A stretch of 64,000 bases of DNA. It comes from Pelagibacterium xiamenense. Its GTDB lineage: Bacteria; Pseudomonadota; Alphaproteobacteria; Rhizobiales; Devosiaceae. The translations under genes and the position numbers were made by a program. The DNA is taken from positions 124,001 to 188,000 of the forward strand of contig NZ_JAJOYS010000004.1 in the NCBI RefSeq assembly GCF_021166475.1. The letters run 5' to 3'. This document shows, piece by piece, positions 19,201-29,201 of this stretch (position 1 is the stretch's first letter; every line of letters begins with the position of its first letter). The notes under the pieces are model-generated. The model worked only from the letters and a program-made list of their open reading frames with translations. It had not been told where the DNA came from and did no database searches.

Positions 19201-19241
19201 CTCCCGCGATTTGCACCCGCCCAAACTGCAAAAAATTTTCA

Positions 19242-19253
19242 GATTGCGCAATC
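19242..19253. promoter_or_regulatory. Perfect 12-bp palindrome, candidate LacI-type operator
   Basis: GATTGCGCAATC is fully symmetric with a central CG, as is usual for LacI-family operators. It lies between the repressor and the divergent pectin-degradation operon, 42 bp from the former and 59 bp from the latter. Confidence 0.6.
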
Positions 19254-19311
19254 AATAACTGATCGTCATGATGCCTGCCGAAGGGTGGAAACGGCACCCA
19301 TGGGAGGAAAC

Positions 19312-20412
19312 ATGACGGTTGACGGTGCGCGGCTGCGCCAGCAGCTCGACAAGCTCGTTGCGGGCACCACGCAGTTGCGGCACGACGGCCGCTTCGACGA
19401 GCCCAATCTCGACGGCTCGGCGGGCGACTACATCAGCTTCCAGTCATGGGAGTGGCCGCAGGGCGTCGGACTTTACGGCCTCGCCCGCCTCTGGCTCCAC
19501 GGTGGCGACGCCAATGTCCGTGCGCTCCTTGAAGACTGGTACGCCGCCCGCATCGCCGAGGGTCTGCCCCCGCTCAATGTCAACACCACCGCCCCCATGC
19601 TGGCGCTTTCGCTGCTCTGGCGCGAAACCCGCGATGAACGCTGGACCCCCGTGCTCAACGCCTGGGCCGACAAGGTCATGAAAGAGCTTCCGCGCACAAA
19701 GGAAGGTGCGTTCGAGCACAACGTCTCCGACAAGATCAACGCGGGCGAACTTTGGGACGACACCATCTATATGGTCGGCCTGTTCCTCGCGACCTTCGGC
19801 GCCGCCTCGGGCCGCCAGGAGCTCGTACAGGAGGCCATCCGCCAGTTCCTCGTCCACAGCCGCTACCTTTCCGATCCCGAAACCGGCCTCTGGTTCCACG
19901 GCTGGACCTTCGAGGGACGGCACAATTTCGCCCGGGCGCGCTGGGCCCGCGGCAATGCCTGGATCACCGCCGCCATCCTCGACCTGATCGAGCTGACCCC
20001 GCTGCCCCCCGCGGTCGAAAAATTCCTCGTCGGCGTTCTCGAAAGCCAGGTCGAGGCGCTCCTGCCGCTTCAGACCGGCTCCGGCGCGTGGCGCACCCTG
20101 CTCGATGACGCCTCCTCCTACGAGGAGATTTCTGCCACTGCCGGGTTCGGTTATGCGCTTTTGAAAGCGTCCCGCCAGGGCATCGGCACGCCGGCATGGA
20201 AAGAAGCCGGGCTCAAGGCGCTCTCGGCGGTTCTCGCCAATATCGACACCGATGGCACCGTCCTCAACGTCTCCTACGGTACGCGGATGGGCCACGACCT
20301 TCAGTTCTATAAAGACATCCCCATCCAGCCCACCGGCTACGGCCAGGCCCTCGCCATCCTCTGCCTCGTCGAAGCCCTCGAACACATCGAAAACGGAGCG
20401 CAGGTCGCATGA
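19312..20412 (+). CDS. GH105 unsaturated rhamnogalacturonyl/glucuronyl hydrolase
   Basis: A 366-aa (alpha/alpha)6-barrel glycosidase of the YteR/GH88-105 type, which hydrates the unsaturated uronyl residue left by polysaccharide lyases and releases 5-keto-4-deoxyuronate. It shows FQSWEWPQGVGLYGLARLW, the catalytic-region ELWDDTIYMVGLF (Asp about residue 147) and RWARGNAWITAAIL. No signal peptide is present, so it acts on imported oligosaccharides in the cytoplasm. The ATG at 19312 has GGGAGG 7 bases upstream. It overlaps kduI by 4 bp, and KduI acts on its product. Confidence 0.9.
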   Translation: MTVDGARLRQQLDKLVAGTTQLRHDGRFDEPNLDGSAGDYISFQSWEWPQGVGLYGLARLWLHGGDANVRALLEDWYAARIAEGLPPLNVNTTAPMLALSLLWRETRDERWTPVLNAWADKVMKELPRTKEGAFEHNVSDKINAGELWDDTIYMVGLFLATFGAASGRQELVQEAIRQFLVHSRYLSDPETGLWFHGWTFEGRHNFARARWARGNAWITAAILDLIELTPLPPAVEKFLVGVLESQVEALLPLQTGSGAWRTLLDDASSYEEISATAGFGYALLKASRQGIGTPAWKEAGLKALSAVLANIDTDGTVLNVSYGTRMGHDLQFYKDIPIQPTGYGQALAILCLVEALEHIENGAQVA

Positions 20413-21245
20413 CGATGAACGTCCGATACGGCGTCTCGCCGAACGACATCAAGACTTTCGACACCGAACGGCTGCGCGCCGAATTCCTCGTCGAAGACCT
20501 CTTCACGCCCGGCGCGATCGCCTTCACCTATACCCATATCGACAGGATGGTGATCGGTGGAGCCGTGCCCACAGGAGGCGATCTGGTGTTCGGCGACGGC
20601 GCCGATGTCGGCACCCCATATTTCTTCGACGCCCGCGAAATGGGCATCGCCAATCTCGGCGCGCCGGGCAATATCACCGTCGATGGGCAAGCCTTCGCGC
20701 TCGGCAACCGCGACATTCTCTATATCGGCCGCGGCGCCAAAGAGGTGCGGCTGTCGAGCGAGGACGCGGCGAACCCGGCGAGGTTCTACATGAACTCGGT
20801 CCCAGCCAGGACGGACATTCCCCACCGCCTCATCACCAAGGCCGAGGCCAAGCCGCTCGAATTGGGCGAGGAAGCGCGCTCCAACAAGCGCCGGCTCGCG
20901 ATGTATATCCATCCCGAGGTCGCTCCCTCGTGTCTTCTTCTGATGGGCATCACCGACCCGGCGCCCGGCAGCATCTGGAACACGATGCCGCCGCACCTGC
21001 ACGAGCGTCGCATGGAAGCTTATTGCTATTTCGACCTCGCTCCCGAGGACCGGGTCGTCCACATCATGGGCCGGCCTGACGAAACGCGCAATCTCATCGC
21101 TGCCGATCTTGACGTGGTGCTCTCACCGGCCTGGTCGATCCACATGGGCGCCGGCACCGGACCCTACGGTTTTGTCTGGGGCATGACCGGGGAAAACCAG
21201 GCCTATACCGACGTCGATCCCGTCCCCGTTTCGGAGTTGCGGTAA
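20409..21245 (+). CDS. kduI: 5-dehydro-4-deoxy-D-glucuronate isomerase
   Basis: A 278-aa cupin-type isomerase converting 5-keto-4-deoxyuronate to 2,5-diketo-3-deoxygluconate. It has the family N-terminus RYGVSPNDIKTFDTERLR and the metal-site histidines and glutamate in TMPPHLHERRMEAYCYF, followed by VHIMGRPDETRNLI. It starts inside the GH105 stop, and its own stop overlaps the 834-aa gene by one base (TAATG). The next pathway enzyme, KduD, is encoded at 29202-29984. Confidence 0.95.
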   Translation: MTMNVRYGVSPNDIKTFDTERLRAEFLVEDLFTPGAIAFTYTHIDRMVIGGAVPTGGDLVFGDGADVGTPYFFDAREMGIANLGAPGNITVDGQAFALGNRDILYIGRGAKEVRLSSEDAANPARFYMNSVPARTDIPHRLITKAEAKPLELGEEARSNKRRLAMYIHPEVAPSCLLLMGITDPAPGSIWNTMPPHLHERRMEAYCYFDLAPEDRVVHIMGRPDETRNLIAADLDVVLSPAWSIHMGAGTGPYGFVWGMTGENQAYTDVDPVPVSELR

Positions 21246-23749
21246 TGCTCGATACCGTCAAGGACATAAAAGAAGGCTTTCTCGAACGCCCGCTCGAAAA
21301 GGGCGCGCCGCTGACCTATTGGCGGCTCGGCGTGACCGCCGAGGAGCGCTACGACGTGCCCGACCAGCCCATGTCGGGCGAGATGGACCCGTTCTTTTTC
21401 GTCACCAAGCACAAGAACTTCATCCCCCACGAATACCCTTGCCGCACCCGGTTTGCTGCCGAGCGCCGCGACACGCACCCGCGCGTATCGGGAACCTTCG
21501 CCCCCGCGCGCACCTGGCTGCCCTTCGGATCGCCCCGCGTCGATCTTTCGGGCTTCTGGTTCCGCCCAACAATACTTTCGACATTCGCGCAGACCGTGAT
21601 TCACGTCGCCGAACCCGGCGCGGCGAGATTGCGCCTGGGCACCTGCGGCGGCGCGGTGCTCTTTATCAACGGCGCCGAAGCGGGCTGGATGGCCCCCTAT
21701 TCGCGCAACCTCGAAGCACAGGCCGAGTTCGAGGTGGCGCTCGAAGCGGGCGAAAACACCATCTCGCTCTATTTCGACGACCTCGCCGAACGCGACGCGC
21801 GATACTATTTCCAGCTCGATTATCTCGACGGCCCCGGGGCCACCCTGCGCCTGCCGACCGCCACCGATGGCGCGGTCGCCGAAGCCATTGAGGCGATGCT
21901 GACCTCCATGCGCTTTGAAAAGCCCGCCTATACCGCCGGCGAAGTCGCCCTCGAGACCGATAAACCGCTCCCCTTTGCAGCAAGGGCGGATATCCGTATC
22001 GAGGGGGACTTCATGTCGACCGAGCGCATGGACTGGAGCGCCGAAATTCCCGCCGGCGCACGCCGTATCGCGGTTGCTCCGGCCACCGACCTCCCCTCCG
22101 ATTTCCGCCATTTCCACGTGAGCCTCACCGCCGGCGGCTTCACTGCCGGCCGCGTTTTCGGCGTCGAAATCTGCAATGCCGACGCGCAGGGCGAGGCGCC
22201 CCAAGCCCTCGACGCGCGCATCGCCGCCGCGCTTGAAACCGTCGCGGCGCAAGGCGAGCCCGATACCGTCACCGCCCTCGCACGCCTCGCAAGCGGCGCG
22301 CCCGCCGCCGAGACCGAAGCGATGATCGCCCGGTCGCTTCCCGCGATCGAGGACTGCCACGATTGCGCCGACTTCATCCTCGTCCCGCTGCTCTGGTCCC
22401 GCATCGGCTTCGCCGGCGCGCTTTCGGACGGCCTCCGCGCGCGCATCGACAAGGCGATCCTCAATTACCGCTACTGGATGGACGAGCCGGGCAACGACGT
22501 GCAGTGGTATTTCTCGGAAAACCACGCGCTCCTCTTCCACACCGCCGCCTATCTCGCCGGCAATCTGCTCAAGGACGCGCGTTTTGTCCGCTCGGGGCGT
22601 CTCGGTGCCGAGCAATCGGCAACCGGCCTTGCGCGCGTCCGCGCCTGGCTCGACCATTTCGAGGCCTGGGAAATGGCGGAATTCAACTCCGCCCCCTATT
22701 TCCCAATCGACCTCAAGGGTCTGACCGCGCTCTTCGCGCTCGCACCGGACCGCGACGTCCGCGAGCGTGCGCGCCAAGCCATCCTGCGGCTCGTCGAAAT
22801 GGTCGCCAACTCCGCCCATCACGGCGTCCTTACAGGCGCACAGGGCCGCTCTTACGAACATACTCTGCGCGCCGGACGTTCACTGGAACTCTCCGGCATC
22901 GCGCGCCTGCTCTGGGGCCGCGGCCATTTCGGCCGCCGCTTCCACGCCTTGCCGCAGCTCGCGCTGTGCCTGCGCGATCACGGCCTCGAAATTCCCGCAG
23001 AGTTCGCCACCCGCGCGAGCCTGCCCGAGGGACAAGCCCAGGAATGGTGTTTCGCCCAGGGCCAGGACCGCTTCGCCGCGCTCTATCACTATAAGACCAG
23101 CGGCTTCGCGCTCGGGTCCGCGGCCGCCTACCGCTGGAACGAATGGGGCTATCAGGAAACCGTCCTGCACGCCCGCCTCGGCACCAACCCGGACGCCCAG
23201 GTCTGGATCAACCACCCCGGCGAAGTGATCCACTCGGGCTTCGGCCGCCCGTCATACTGGGGCGGCTGCGGCACCCTGCCCCGCGTCCAGCAATATCGCG
23301 GCCTGGCCATCGTGCATTTCGCGATCCATGAGAGCCAGCCGGGCTTCACCCATGCCTGGTTCCCGCAGCAGGTGTTCGACGCAACGGCGATCGAAGGTAA
23401 CCGCGCGGTCGCGACGTCTGGCGACGGCGCCATCGTCCTGATCGGATCCGAACCGCTCGTACCCGTCGCCGACGGCCCGACGGCGGGCAACGAGCTGCGC
23501 CAGACCGGCGAGCAAACCACCTGGATCGTCCGCACCGCCGCTGGCGCGCGTCCCGAAGCGCTCGCCGAGCGTTTCGCGGGCCTCACAATCCGCGAGGACG
23601 CGGATGGAACGCTGCGCATTGACGATCCCGAATATGGCGACGTCCAATTCTTTGCCGACGGCCGCGTTGCCGCCGAGGGGCGTGTGCTCGACCCCAGGAC
23701 GTGGACCGTCAAAGGCGAACGCTTGGCGCTCGGAAGCGCAGCGTCATAA
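21245..23749 (+). CDS. Large protein of unknown family, candidate carbohydrate-active enzyme
   Basis: An 834-aa protein I cannot assign to a named family. No signal peptide is visible, so it is probably cytoplasmic. About residues 90-190 look like a beta-sandwich sugar-binding or jelly-roll domain (WFRPTILSTFAQTVIHV, LGTCGGAVLFINGAEAGWM). About 330-640 is helix-rich, with WYFSENHALLFHTAAYLAGN near residue 418-437 and WEMAEFNSAPYFPIDLKG, resembling an (alpha/alpha) toroid with conserved His/Asn/Glu. The C-terminal about 190 residues look beta-rich with WINHPGEVIHSGFGRPSYW and HAWFP. That layout is typical of lyases and glycosidases. It is translationally coupled to kduI and precedes a sugar importer, so a role in pectin or rhamnogalacturonan oligomers is likely. 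Catalytic function is not established by anything seen here. Confidence 0.75.
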   Translation: MLDTVKDIKEGFLERPLEKGAPLTYWRLGVTAEERYDVPDQPMSGEMDPFFFVTKHKNFIPHEYPCRTRFAAERRDTHPRVSGTFAPARTWLPFGSPRVDLSGFWFRPTILSTFAQTVIHVAEPGAARLRLGTCGGAVLFINGAEAGWMAPYSRNLEAQAEFEVALEAGENTISLYFDDLAERDARYYFQLDYLDGPGATLRLPTATDGAVAEAIEAMLTSMRFEKPAYTAGEVALETDKPLPFAARADIRIEGDFMSTERMDWSAEIPAGARRIAVAPATDLPSDFRHFHVSLTAGGFTAGRVFGVEICNADAQGEAPQALDARIAAALETVAAQGEPDTVTALARLASGAPAAETEAMIARSLPAIEDCHDCADFILVPLLWSRIGFAGALSDGLRARIDKAILNYRYWMDEPGNDVQWYFSENHALLFHTAAYLAGNLLKDARFVRSGRLGAEQSATGLARVRAWLDHFEAWEMAEFNSAPYFPIDLKGLTALFALAPDRDVRERARQAILRLVEMVANSAHHGVLTGAQGRSYEHTLRAGRSLELSGIARLLWGRGHFGRRFHALPQLALCLRDHGLEIPAEFATRASLPEGQAQEWCFAQGQDRFAALYHYKTSGFALGSAAAYRWNEWGYQETVLHARLGTNPDAQVWINHPGEVIHSGFGRPSYWGGCGTLPRVQQYRGLAIVHFAIHESQPGFTHAWFPQQVFDATAIEGNRAVATSGDGAIVLIGSEPLVPVADGPTAGNELRQTGEQTTWIVRTAAGARPEALAERFAGLTIREDADGTLRIDDPEYGDVQFFADGRVAAEGRVLDPRTWTVKGERLALGSAAS

Positions 23750-23831
23750 GCTTCTGCGGCAGGCGCAAACCCCACCAAGAGGGACGCCCGCCGCACAACC
23801 GAACCCACTCTGGGTCAATTTGGAGGAGACG

Positions 23832-25091
23832 ATGAAGAAACTTTGTGCTGCCCTTGCGATCGGGCTTTTGGGCACGACCGCGGTTCAGGCCGGCGATGTC
23901 CGGGTGCTCTGGTATTCAGACGGCGTCGAAGGCGAGGTGCTCGGCGAACTGCTCGACCGGTTCATGGAAGAACACCCCGACATCAACGTCATTCTGGACA
24001 ATGTCGCCTACACCGTGATCACCGAGCAATTGCCGATCCAGCTCGAGGCCGGACAGGGCCCCGATATCGCCCGCGTCACCGATTTGAAATCCCAGGCCGA
24101 TCACTGGCTGGACCTGACGCCCTATCTCGAGGATCCGGAATACTGGCGGGCCAATTTCGGCGACCAGGCCGACTGGATGCGCCCGGACGGTTCGGACGCG
24201 ATCACCGGTTTCATGACCCAGATCACGCTGACCGGCGGGTTCGCCAACAAGACGCTGTTCGATCAGGCCGGCGTCGAACTGCCTGGCCCCGACGCGAGCT
24301 GGGACGACTGGATGGCCGCGGCCTCCGAAGTCGCCGCCAACCAGCAGGTGCCGATGACCGCCGCGCTCGACCGCTCCGGCCACCGCCTCACCGGCCCCAA
24401 CATCTCCTTCGGCGCCAACTATATCGGCGAGGACGGCATGCCCGCCCCGATCGGTGACGGCGTCAAGGCGTTCGTCGAAAAGTTCGTCGGCTGGAACAAT
24501 GACGGCGTGATGGCGCAGGACGTCTGGGTCTCAGCCGCCGGCACCACCTATCGCGCCGCAGCCGAGGACTTCATCAACGCCCAGCTCGTCTACTACTATT
24601 CGGGCTCCTGGCAGATCCCCAACTTCGCCGAAACCATTGGCGATAACTTCGACTGGGTCGCGACCGGCAGCCCCTGCGGCAGTGACGCCTGCACCGGCAT
24701 GCCCGGCGGCGCCGGCCTGGTGGCGGTCAAATACACCCAGAACCCCGAAGAAGTCGCGATGGTGATGGATTACCTTGCGAGCGAAGACGTCGTGCGCGAG
24801 TTCTCCGAACGCACGCTGTTTCTGCCTGCCCACAAGGGTGTCATCGAAGGTGGCCTCGACTACCAGACCGACAACCCCCTCGTCGCCGACGCGCTCAACG
24901 CCTTCGTCGAGGCGTCCAAGGCCACGGCGCCGCACGCGCTCGAACTTCCGGGCTGGCAGTGGTCCTCGGCCTATTACGGCGCCCTCGTCAACCGCGTAAG
25001 CCAGGTGATCGCGGGCGAACTGACGCTCGATGAGGCGTATGAGGCGATGGACGCCGATATCGCCGACGTCGTCGCAACCCAGAGCATGTAA
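23832..25091 (+). CDS. Oligosaccharide-binding periplasmic protein (SBP_bac_1)
   Basis: A 419-aa solute-binding protein with a short signal peptide (LCAALAIGLLGTTAVQA). The mature protein begins GDVRVLWYSDGVEGEVLGELL, and the ligand-domain pattern EAGQGPDIARVTDLKSQADH follows. The ATG at 23832 is preceded by GGAGGA. The mature protein contains two close cysteines (SPCGSDACTG), probably a disulfide. It sits between the 834-aa gene and two permeases in the pectin operon and likely binds unsaturated galacturonide or rhamnogalacturonide oligomers; the substrate is inferred from the enzymes. Confidence 0.9.
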   Translation: MKKLCAALAIGLLGTTAVQAGDVRVLWYSDGVEGEVLGELLDRFMEEHPDINVILDNVAYTVITEQLPIQLEAGQGPDIARVTDLKSQADHWLDLTPYLEDPEYWRANFGDQADWMRPDGSDAITGFMTQITLTGGFANKTLFDQAGVELPGPDASWDDWMAAASEVAANQQVPMTAALDRSGHRLTGPNISFGANYIGEDGMPAPIGDGVKAFVEKFVGWNNDGVMAQDVWVSAAGTTYRAAAEDFINAQLVYYYSGSWQIPNFAETIGDNFDWVATGSPCGSDACTGMPGGAGLVAVKYTQNPEEVAMVMDYLASEDVVREFSERTLFLPAHKGVIEGGLDYQTDNPLVADALNAFVEASKATAPHALELPGWQWSSAYYGALVNRVSQVIAGELTLDEAYEAMDADIADVVATQSM

Positions 25092-25111
25092 GGCTGAGAA
25101 AGAGAACCGCA

Positions 25112-26134
25112 ATGTCCGCAATCAGCGACATTGGCGACAAGACCGGCGCCGCCCTCGCGGCGTCGGTCAAATGGGCCGCCGGTATCATTGATCCCCCCTT
25201 GCGCTGGCTTCAGAAAAAAGCCGGCTTCAACGGCATGGCGGCCTTTTTCCTCGCGCCGAACATGCTCATTTTCGGCATTTTCATCCTCGTGCCCATGGTC
25301 ATCAACTTCGCCTATTCGATGACCGGCGGCGGCGCGCTGTTTTTGCCCGACCGCGTTTTTGTCGGAGGCGACCAATATGGCCGGCTCCTGACCTGCTCGG
25401 ACTATTCGCGGCCCATAACCTGCACCGAAGACCAGTTCTGGATCGCGGTCCGCAACACGGCCATCTTCGTCGTCGTGCAGGTCGGGCTGATGATCGTTCT
25501 GGCGCTGACGACCGCGCTTGTGCTCAACAAGAGCCTGCGCGCCCGCAGCTTCTGGCGCGCCGTGTTCTTCTTCCCCGTGCTGCTTTCCCCCGTGGTCGTC
25601 GGGCTTATCTGGCGCTGGATCCTGCAGCGGCAAGGGCTTTTAAACTACATCCTCTTCCAGTTCGGTATCGAACCGACGGTCTGGCTCACCGACCGCTTCT
25701 GGGCCTTCGTCGCCGCGGTCGGAGTATCGATCTGGGCGCATATGGGATTTTACGCGCTGATCCTCCTCGCCGGCCTCCAGGCCATCCCCAAGGATCTTTA
25801 CGAGGCCGCCGAAATGGACGGCACGCGCCCGGCCCGCGTCTTCTGGCGCATCACGCTGCCGCTCCTGGGCCCCAACCTCCTCGTTGTCCTCGTCCTCGCA
25901 CTCATCCGCGCCGTCCAGATCTTCGACGAGGTCTTCGTTCTGACCGGCGGCGGACCGGGCACCAGCACGCTCTTCATCACCCAGTACATCTATGAGATCG
26001 GCTTCGCATCTGTCCTGCGCAATCCCGGGCTCGCGGCAGCCGCATCGATCCTGATGGGCGCGGTCCTCGTCGTTCTCACCCTCATCCAGCTCGGCGTCGG
26101 CCGCCGCAAGGACCCCAAGGAGGCCGCAAAATGA
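25112..26134 (+). CDS. Sugar ABC importer permease, MalF type
   Basis: A 340-aa permease with an unusually long cytoplasmic N-terminus (about 45 residues) before the first helix (FFLAPNMLIFGIFILVPMV). A periplasmic loop carries two cysteines (LLTCSDYSRPITCTEDQFW). The EAA loop is DLYEAAEMDGTRPARVFWRITLP. It is coupled by a 4-bp overlap to the next permease. A periplasmic disulfide is plausible, matching the cysteine pair in the partner binding protein. Confidence 0.9.
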   Translation: MSAISDIGDKTGAALAASVKWAAGIIDPPLRWLQKKAGFNGMAAFFLAPNMLIFGIFILVPMVINFAYSMTGGGALFLPDRVFVGGDQYGRLLTCSDYSRPITCTEDQFWIAVRNTAIFVVVQVGLMIVLALTTALVLNKSLRARSFWRAVFFFPVLLSPVVVGLIWRWILQRQGLLNYILFQFGIEPTVWLTDRFWAFVAAVGVSIWAHMGFYALILLAGLQAIPKDLYEAAEMDGTRPARVFWRITLPLLGPNLLVVLVLALIRAVQIFDEVFVLTGGGPGTSTLFITQYIYEIGFASVLRNPGLAAAASILMGAVLVVLTLIQLGVGRRKDPKEAAK

Positions 26135-27183
26135 CCCGCGTCATGACGTTCCTCACCCGCCGGCGCGGCGGCAAGGGCTGGCACTGGACCGACATCGTCA
26201 CCTGGGTGTGGTTGATCGGCGGGCTCGTCATCATGTTCGGCCCGGCGGTGTGGCTCGTGGGATCGTCCTTCAAGACCCCCGCAGGCCTTGCCGAGTTCCC
26301 GCCCACGATCCTGCCCTACGCCACCGAAGAGGTGACGGTCGAAGGGTATGACGAGCCGCTCCCGCTCTTCGAGGTGACGCTCGAGGACGGCAGCACCGCC
26401 ATCCTCGCCGAAGCGCGCCGCATCGGGCTCGTCGCCCAGATGATCGACCCTAACGACCCCGGCGAGCCCGTACCCGTCAATATCAACGACCGCAGCCCGG
26501 TGCGCGAGCTCTCCTTCGAAATAGACAATTACACCGAACCCTTCGTCCATTTCGACTTTCTGCAATACCTCTACAACTCCGTCTTCGTCACCGTGATGGC
26601 GACGATCATCACGCTCGTGGTCAACTCCATGGCCGCCTTCGCGCTCTCGAAATACAAGTTCACCGGGCGCAACCTCGTGATGTTCCTGATCCTCGCCACC
26701 CTGATGGTGCCGCTTTCGGTCATCCTCGTGCCGCTTTATTCGGTGGTCTCGGCGCTCGGGCTCTTCAATTCGCTCTGGGGCGTCATATTGCCGACGGTCG
26801 CAACACCCACCGGCGTTTTCCTCCTGCGCCAATACATGCTGACCATCCCAGACGAATTGATCGATGCCGCGCGCATGGACAAGGCGTCCGAATGGCAGAT
26901 CTATTGGCGCATCATCCTGCCGCTGACCGCTCCCGCGCTGGCCGTGCTCGCGATCTTCTCGGTCGTCTGGCGTTGGAACGATTTCCTCTGGCCGCTGATC
27001 GTTCTCTCGCGCAAGGAGCTCTATACGCTTCAGGTCGGGCTCAACGTTTATGCGGGGGAACTCAACGTCCAGTGGCATTTCATCCTCGCGATGACGGTCG
27101 TTACCATGATCCCCGTCGTGCTCGTGTTCGTCTTCCTCCAGCGCTTCATCACTACCGGCATCGCCGGCGCCGGACTGAAATAG
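26131..27183 (+). CDS. Sugar ABC importer permease, MalG type with periplasmic insert
   Basis: A 350-aa permease, about 70 residues longer than ordinary MalG-type subunits. The extra sequence (about residues 60-135, very acidic, beginning [16 protein letters not shown]) lies between helix 1 and helix 2 and should face the periplasm. The rest has standard helices and the EAA motif [23 protein letters not shown]. It starts inside the upstream permease stop. The insert could contact the binding protein or a long oligosaccharide. Confidence 0.9.
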   Translation: MTRVMTFLTRRRGGKGWHWTDIVTWVWLIGGLVIMFGPAVWLVGSSFKTPAGLAEFPPTILPYATEEVTVEGYDEPLPLFEVTLEDGSTAILAEARRIGLVAQMIDPNDPGEPVPVNINDRSPVRELSFEIDNYTEPFVHFDFLQYLYNSVFVTVMATIITLVVNSMAAFALSKYKFTGRNLVMFLILATLMVPLSVILVPLYSVVSALGLFNSLWGVILPTVATPTGVFLLRQYMLTIPDELIDAARMDKASEWQIYWRIILPLTAPALAVLAIFSVVWRWNDFLWPLIVLSRKELYTLQVGLNVYAGELNVQWHFILAMTVVTMIPVVLVFVFLQRFITTGIAGAGLK

Positions 27184-27193
27184 GAGTCAATCC

Positions 27194-28282
27194 GTGAGCC
27201 AGATTACCCTCACTGGTGTGGGCAAATCCTTCGGCGCGGTCCAAGTGCTGCGCAATATCGACCTGGACATCAAGGACGGCGAATTCGCCGTGTTCGTAGG
27301 TCCGTCAGGTTGCGGCAAGTCCACGCTGCTGCGCCTGATCGCCGGGCTCGACACCCCCACCCTCGGCGACATCCGCATCGACAACGCCGACGTCACCAGG
27401 ACCCCCGCCGCCGATCGCGGCCTTGCAATGGTCTTTCAGTCCTATGCGCTCTATCCTCATATGAGCGTCAAACAGAACCTCGCGTTCGGACTGGAAAACT
27501 CCCGCATGCCGAAAGCCGAGATCGAGGAGCGGATCACCGAGGCCGCGCGCATGCTCGAAATCGGGCCCTATCTCGACCGCCGCCCCGGCCAGCTCTCGGG
27601 CGGTCAGCGCCAGCGCGTCGCCATCGGCCGCGCCATCGTGCGCAACCCCGTCGCCTTCCTCCTCGACGAGCCGCTGTCCAACCTCGACGCCGAATTGCGC
27701 GTTTCCATGCGCGCCGAACTCGCCGCGCTCCATAAACGCCTCAAGACCACGATGATTTACGTCACTCACGACCAGATCGAGGCCATGACCCTGGCCGACC
27801 GCATCGTCGTGCTGCGCGACGGCCGCATCGAGCAGGTCGGCGCCCCGCTCGAACTTTATAACAAGCCCGCCAACCGCTTCGTTGCCGGCTTCATCGGCGC
27901 GCCCAACATGAATTTCCTCCCCGCCAAGGTCGAAGAACCCGGCGGCGAGGGCTTTTTCGCCGACGTTCTGGGGGAAAGCCGCCAGGCGGTGCGCGCCAAC
28001 GCCGCCGCGGTCAGGGCCGACCAGCCGATCACCCTGGGCATTCGTCCCCAGCACCTGCGCCTCGCCCGTGAGAACGAGGACGGCGTCGAGGTCGAAGTGA
28101 ACCTCGTCGAGGCGCTGGGCTCGGAAACCGTCGTTCACACCACCGCCGGCAATGGCGATCCGGTGCTCGCCGTGCTCCAGGGACAGCGGCCGTTCAACGC
28201 CGGCGACAGGATCACCCTCGGCCTCGATCCGGAAAACCTCCACGCCTTCGACGAGACGGGGCTCCGGCTCCAGGGCAATTAG
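27194..28282 (+). CDS. Sugar ABC importer ATPase, MalK/UgpC type
   Basis: A 362-aa ATPase with Walker [10 protein letters not shown] (about 37-45), LSGGQRQR (about 134), DEPLSNLD (about 157) and a C-terminal TOBE/regulatory domain. It starts with GTG at 27194, supported by AGGAG 7 bases upstream. It is the last gene of the pectin import operon; its final 4 bp overlap the tail of the convergent hydrolase gene. It energises the permeases at 25112-27183. Confidence 0.92.
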   Translation: MSQITLTGVGKSFGAVQVLRNIDLDIKDGEFAVFVGPSGCGKSTLLRLIAGLDTPTLGDIRIDNADVTRTPAADRGLAMVFQSYALYPHMSVKQNLAFGLENSRMPKAEIEERITEAARMLEIGPYLDRRPGQLSGGQRQRVAIGRAIVRNPVAFLLDEPLSNLDAELRVSMRAELAALHKRLKTTMIYVTHDQIEAMTLADRIVVLRDGRIEQVGAPLELYNKPANRFVAGFIGAPNMNFLPAKVEEPGGEGFFADVLGESRQAVRANAAAVRADQPITLGIRPQHLRLARENEDGVEVEVNLVEALGSETVVHTTAGNGDPVLAVLQGQRPFNAGDRITLGLDPENLHAFDETGLRLQGN

Positions 28283-29187
28283 GGACGCAAATGGCGCGCG
28301 AAAAACGCGAGCACCGCATCGCGCATCCGGGGCGTTTCGACGTGCCCCGTCCGCGCGCTGCGCACCAGTTCGAGCGCATCCTCTGCCCCGGCGGCACGAT
28401 AAGCCTCCCGTGTCTGCTCAAGCGCAAGATCGACGGCCCCGGGTGGCGTCAGGGGATCGGTATCCCCGATCCCCACCAACTGCGGCCGCGGCGCGATGAG
28501 CCCGGCGATCTCGCCATTGCCCGCAAGCGCGAGCAGCCCCGGCACGGTGAGATAGATGCCATGAAGATCGTGCACCCCGAGCGCGATCAGCGTTTCGAAA
28601 TCCGCGTAGCAGCAAAGATGCGCCACGCAAGCGATCCGCGGATCGATCGCCGCGAGCCAATAGGCAAACGTCGCGCCCATGGAAATCCCGAAGGCGCCGA
28701 TCCTTTCGGCATCGACATCGTCCCGTCCGGCAAGATAGTCGAGCGCCGAAGAGAGCTCCCCCATCATCTGCCCGGCGAGCGACCTGCCATGCCAGAGCGC
28801 GGCCTTGGCCGCAGCGCTCTCGATGTGACCCCGCCGGGCTCCAAAGCACGGCAGATCGATGCAAAGGCTGACGTATCCCGCCTCGGCAAGCGTTACCCCC
28901 AACGGTCCCCGCAGGGCCGGCCGGCCCGCAAGCAGCTCGTCGGCACCGATGGCGTAATTCCCGCCATGTGCGTGCACGTAAAGGATGGCCGGCGCGCCAC
29001 CGCTAACCTGCACTTCCGGCCGCGTCAGAATTCCCCTCACCGCCTCCCCGGAGGCGGTCTCGAACGCAAGCGCCTCGGTCGCGACCCCGCCCGAGACCGA
29101 AACGCTGGCCTCGCGGAATGCGAGCGGGTGTTGCGACGCCTCGAAGGCCGTTGCCAGTTTGCCGGCGAGTGAAAAATCCAAACTCAT
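28279..29187 (-). CDS. Alpha/beta-hydrolase, probable carbohydrate esterase
   Basis: A 302-aa alpha/beta-hydrolase of the dienelactone-hydrolase/acetylxylan-esterase-like type. It has an oxyanion region [10 protein letters not shown], nucleophile elbow GISMG (Ser near residue 170), probable acid Asp in [11 protein letters not shown] and catalytic His in GHVETPRM. No signal peptide, so cytoplasmic. Convergent with the importer ATPase (4-bp overlap) and divergent from kduD with only 14 bp between starts. In this setting it may remove acetyl or other ester groups from imported pectic oligomers; that is inference, and the start codon has only a weak ribosome site. Confidence 0.82.
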   Translation of the reverse strand: MSLDFSLAGKLATAFEASQHPLAFREASVSVSGGVATEALAFETASGEAVRGILTRPEVQVSGGAPAILYVHAHGGNYAIGADELLAGRPALRGPLGVTLAEAGYVSLCIDLPCFGARRGHIESAAAKAALWHGRSLAGQMMGELSSALDYLAGRDDVDAERIGAFGISMGATFAYWLAAIDPRIACVAHLCCYADFETLIALGVHDLHGIYLTVPGLLALAGNGEIAGLIAPRPQLVGIGDTDPLTPPGAVDLALEQTREAYRAAGAEDALELVRSARTGHVETPRMRDAVLAFFARHLRP

Positions 29188-29201
29188 GGAGCGCAGTTTC
29201 G

